DNA of 64,000 bases. It comes from Acidobacteriota bacterium (GTDB lineage Bacteria > Acidobacteriota > Thermoanaerobaculia > UBA5066). A program made the translations under genes and the position numbers. Shown here in pieces: positions 62,969 to 64,000 of the stretch (the stretch's first letter is position 1; each line of letters starts with the position of its first letter). The notes under the pieces were generated by a model. The model saw nothing but the letters and a program-made list of their open reading frames with translations, was not told the origin of the DNA and did no database searches. Where the stretch lies: the NCBI GenBank assembly GCA_008363385.1, contig RHKY01000021.1, positions 56,388-120,387 of the forward strand, in the 5' to 3' direction.

Positions 62969-64000
62969 GCCCCGGGCCCCGTCCGAGACGAGCGCACGCC
63001 TCTCGGGCCGACACGGCCCATCGGGTCATCCCCGTCCCCGGGCCCGCCCCATCCGGCCGGGGGACGAGGCCGCCCCACCTCCCGCATCGTTTGTGTCCTA
63101 AACTCCCGCGCAAACAGGAGAAGTGGCCCACCCGCGAGCCCGGCATGCGCGGAATCGAAGTCACGGCGAGGGGCGTAAAGGTCCCGCCCCTCACGCCACT
63201 TCAGGGTGACCCGACCGTCGGCCGCCATCCGCCGATGTCGACCGAAGGGCGCGGAGCGCCGGCAACCGATGGAAGGCGACCCAGCTGCCGGACCCAGCCG
63301 CCGGACCCGGCCGCCGGACCCGGCCTCGACGTTCCCCACGTCCTCCGGCAACCGACCGCGGACGGCACGCCCGGGAACCGCACGCCACTCCGGTCGCTCC
63401 AACCTGCGGCGTGCCATTCGGCCGAATGACCCCGCGCGCTCGCAGCCTATTCCCGGGTCCCGCTCCTGACGTCACCCTCGCCTCGGCACCGCAAGCCGCT
63501 GCGACCCAGCGGAATGCCCGAAACGCCCGCGTCGTACGCCTAAGAACTCCCTCTCCCAAACGCTGCGGATCCGCAACCCCACCCCCCGCAACTTCGTCCG
63601 CCCATACGCGGGTTAGGTCGCGGGCCCCAGGGCTTTCCGGCCGTTCAGCCGCACCCTCAGCGCCAATGTCGCAGCCCTCCTATCCTCCCCAGGTTTCTGC
63701 ACCTGCGGTGCCCTCGTTCCGAGTCACCAGCTCGTGAGCATCTCAGCGCCAACCAGGGCGTCGCGTTTTGTCGTGCGGGGTTGCCGTCGAGCCAACGTCG
63801 AGGGTTTCCTGGCGATCTTCGTCGGTAACGGCCTCGCTTCTGGGTTCCATCCATCGGTTCCGCGGCCTAACCTGCCGTATCTGGACTCCTCCGTGAAGCG
63901 TGAAGGGGAGGGGCGCGGTCGGTGGGGGCGGGGGATCCCGCGGCGGGAGCGGTGAGAACGACGAGGACGGAAGGGTCGCGACAGCAGTCGTATCTCCGGC
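62969..64000. other. Long gene-free region at the window end
   Basis: About 1 kb after the glycosyltransferase pair shows only short frames on both strands with no recognisable domain, start context or consistent third-position GC bias. Base composition becomes less GC-rich from about 63.4 kb. It contains a 13-bp tandem repeat (63283-63321) and several imperfect inverted repeats. I see no tRNA, rRNA or mobile-element signature. Confidence 0.5.
63283..63321 (+). repeat. Three tandem copies of a 13-bp unit
   Basis: Units AGCTGCCGGACCC, AGCCGCCGGACCC and GGCCGCCGGACCC follow one another directly. The 13-bp period is not a multiple of three, which argues against coding sequence here. Confidence 0.7.

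Noticed and set aside
63206-63955. Several 60-120-codon frames in the last kilobase
   Set aside because: They overlap each other on both strands, are Arg/Pro-rich, lack ribosome-binding sites and match no family I know. The 13-bp repeat is also incompatible with a coding constraint.

Overview
The window is a high-GC, gene-dense stretch of a bacterial chromosome. Gene content fits Acidobacteriota best, perhaps a Thermoanaerobaculia-like lineage. The pointers are a sortilin/VPS10-like secreted protein, paired M16 peptidases, secreted DPP-IV, a propeller-GGDEF protein, a GAF protein with a long Pro/Ala linker, DUF547 and DUF2203. No 16S gene or alignment is available, so this placement is inference. 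No insertion sequence, prophage, CRISPR array or rRNA operon was recognised.

Region 1 (1-13.2 kb) is mostly minus-strand housekeeping. It holds the first codons of polA, a PolX-like PHP protein, a histidine-catabolism pair (cyclodeaminase, HutI) joined to a DivIVA-domain protein, a rhomboid-fold membrane protein, a tightly overlapped zinc-ribbon/RNase HI/YggS operon, one tRNA(CAT), and a macromolecular-synthesis operon rpsU-mutS2-dnaG-rpoD.

Region 2 (13.2-26 kb) has a GAF-like protein and a lytic transglycosylase on the plus strand. Then come fur plus photolyase, a DUF547 protein, a Ser/Thr kinase with TPR-like repeats, YjbQ, and a three-domain aromatic-pathway protein (prephenate dehydratase-like, DAHP synthase, chorismate mutase). 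That gene is preceded by a short Phe/Tyr-containing leader ORF and an intrinsic terminator, which together look like a classical attenuator.

Region 3 (26-41 kb) has a modular secreted propeller/Ig protein and a class II (B12) ribonucleotide reductase with tandem NrdR boxes. It continues with an Fe-S pair (ErpA-like, SufT), an MFS exporter, a thioesterase, a secreted four-domain beta/gamma-crystallin protein, DUF2203, an M20 amidohydrolase with a sodium:solute symporter, a TetR regulator and an M50/CBS membrane protease.

Region 4 (41-64 kb) is rich in exported and peptide-handling functions: the sortilin-like protein, a periplasmic PaoABC-type molybdenum hydroxylase, a propeller-GGDEF cyclase, an aldo/keto reductase, two M16 proteins, DPP-IV with RidA, a Kef-type antiporter and two glycosyltransferases (one fused to a methyltransferase-like domain). 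The last kilobase shows no credible gene.

Two themes recur. Many first genes have a TANNNT hexamer 6-10 nt before the start codon and no Shine-Dalgarno sequence, suggesting leaderless mRNAs. A shared GC-rich hairpin sequence sits 3-4 nt after the stop codon of several genes.
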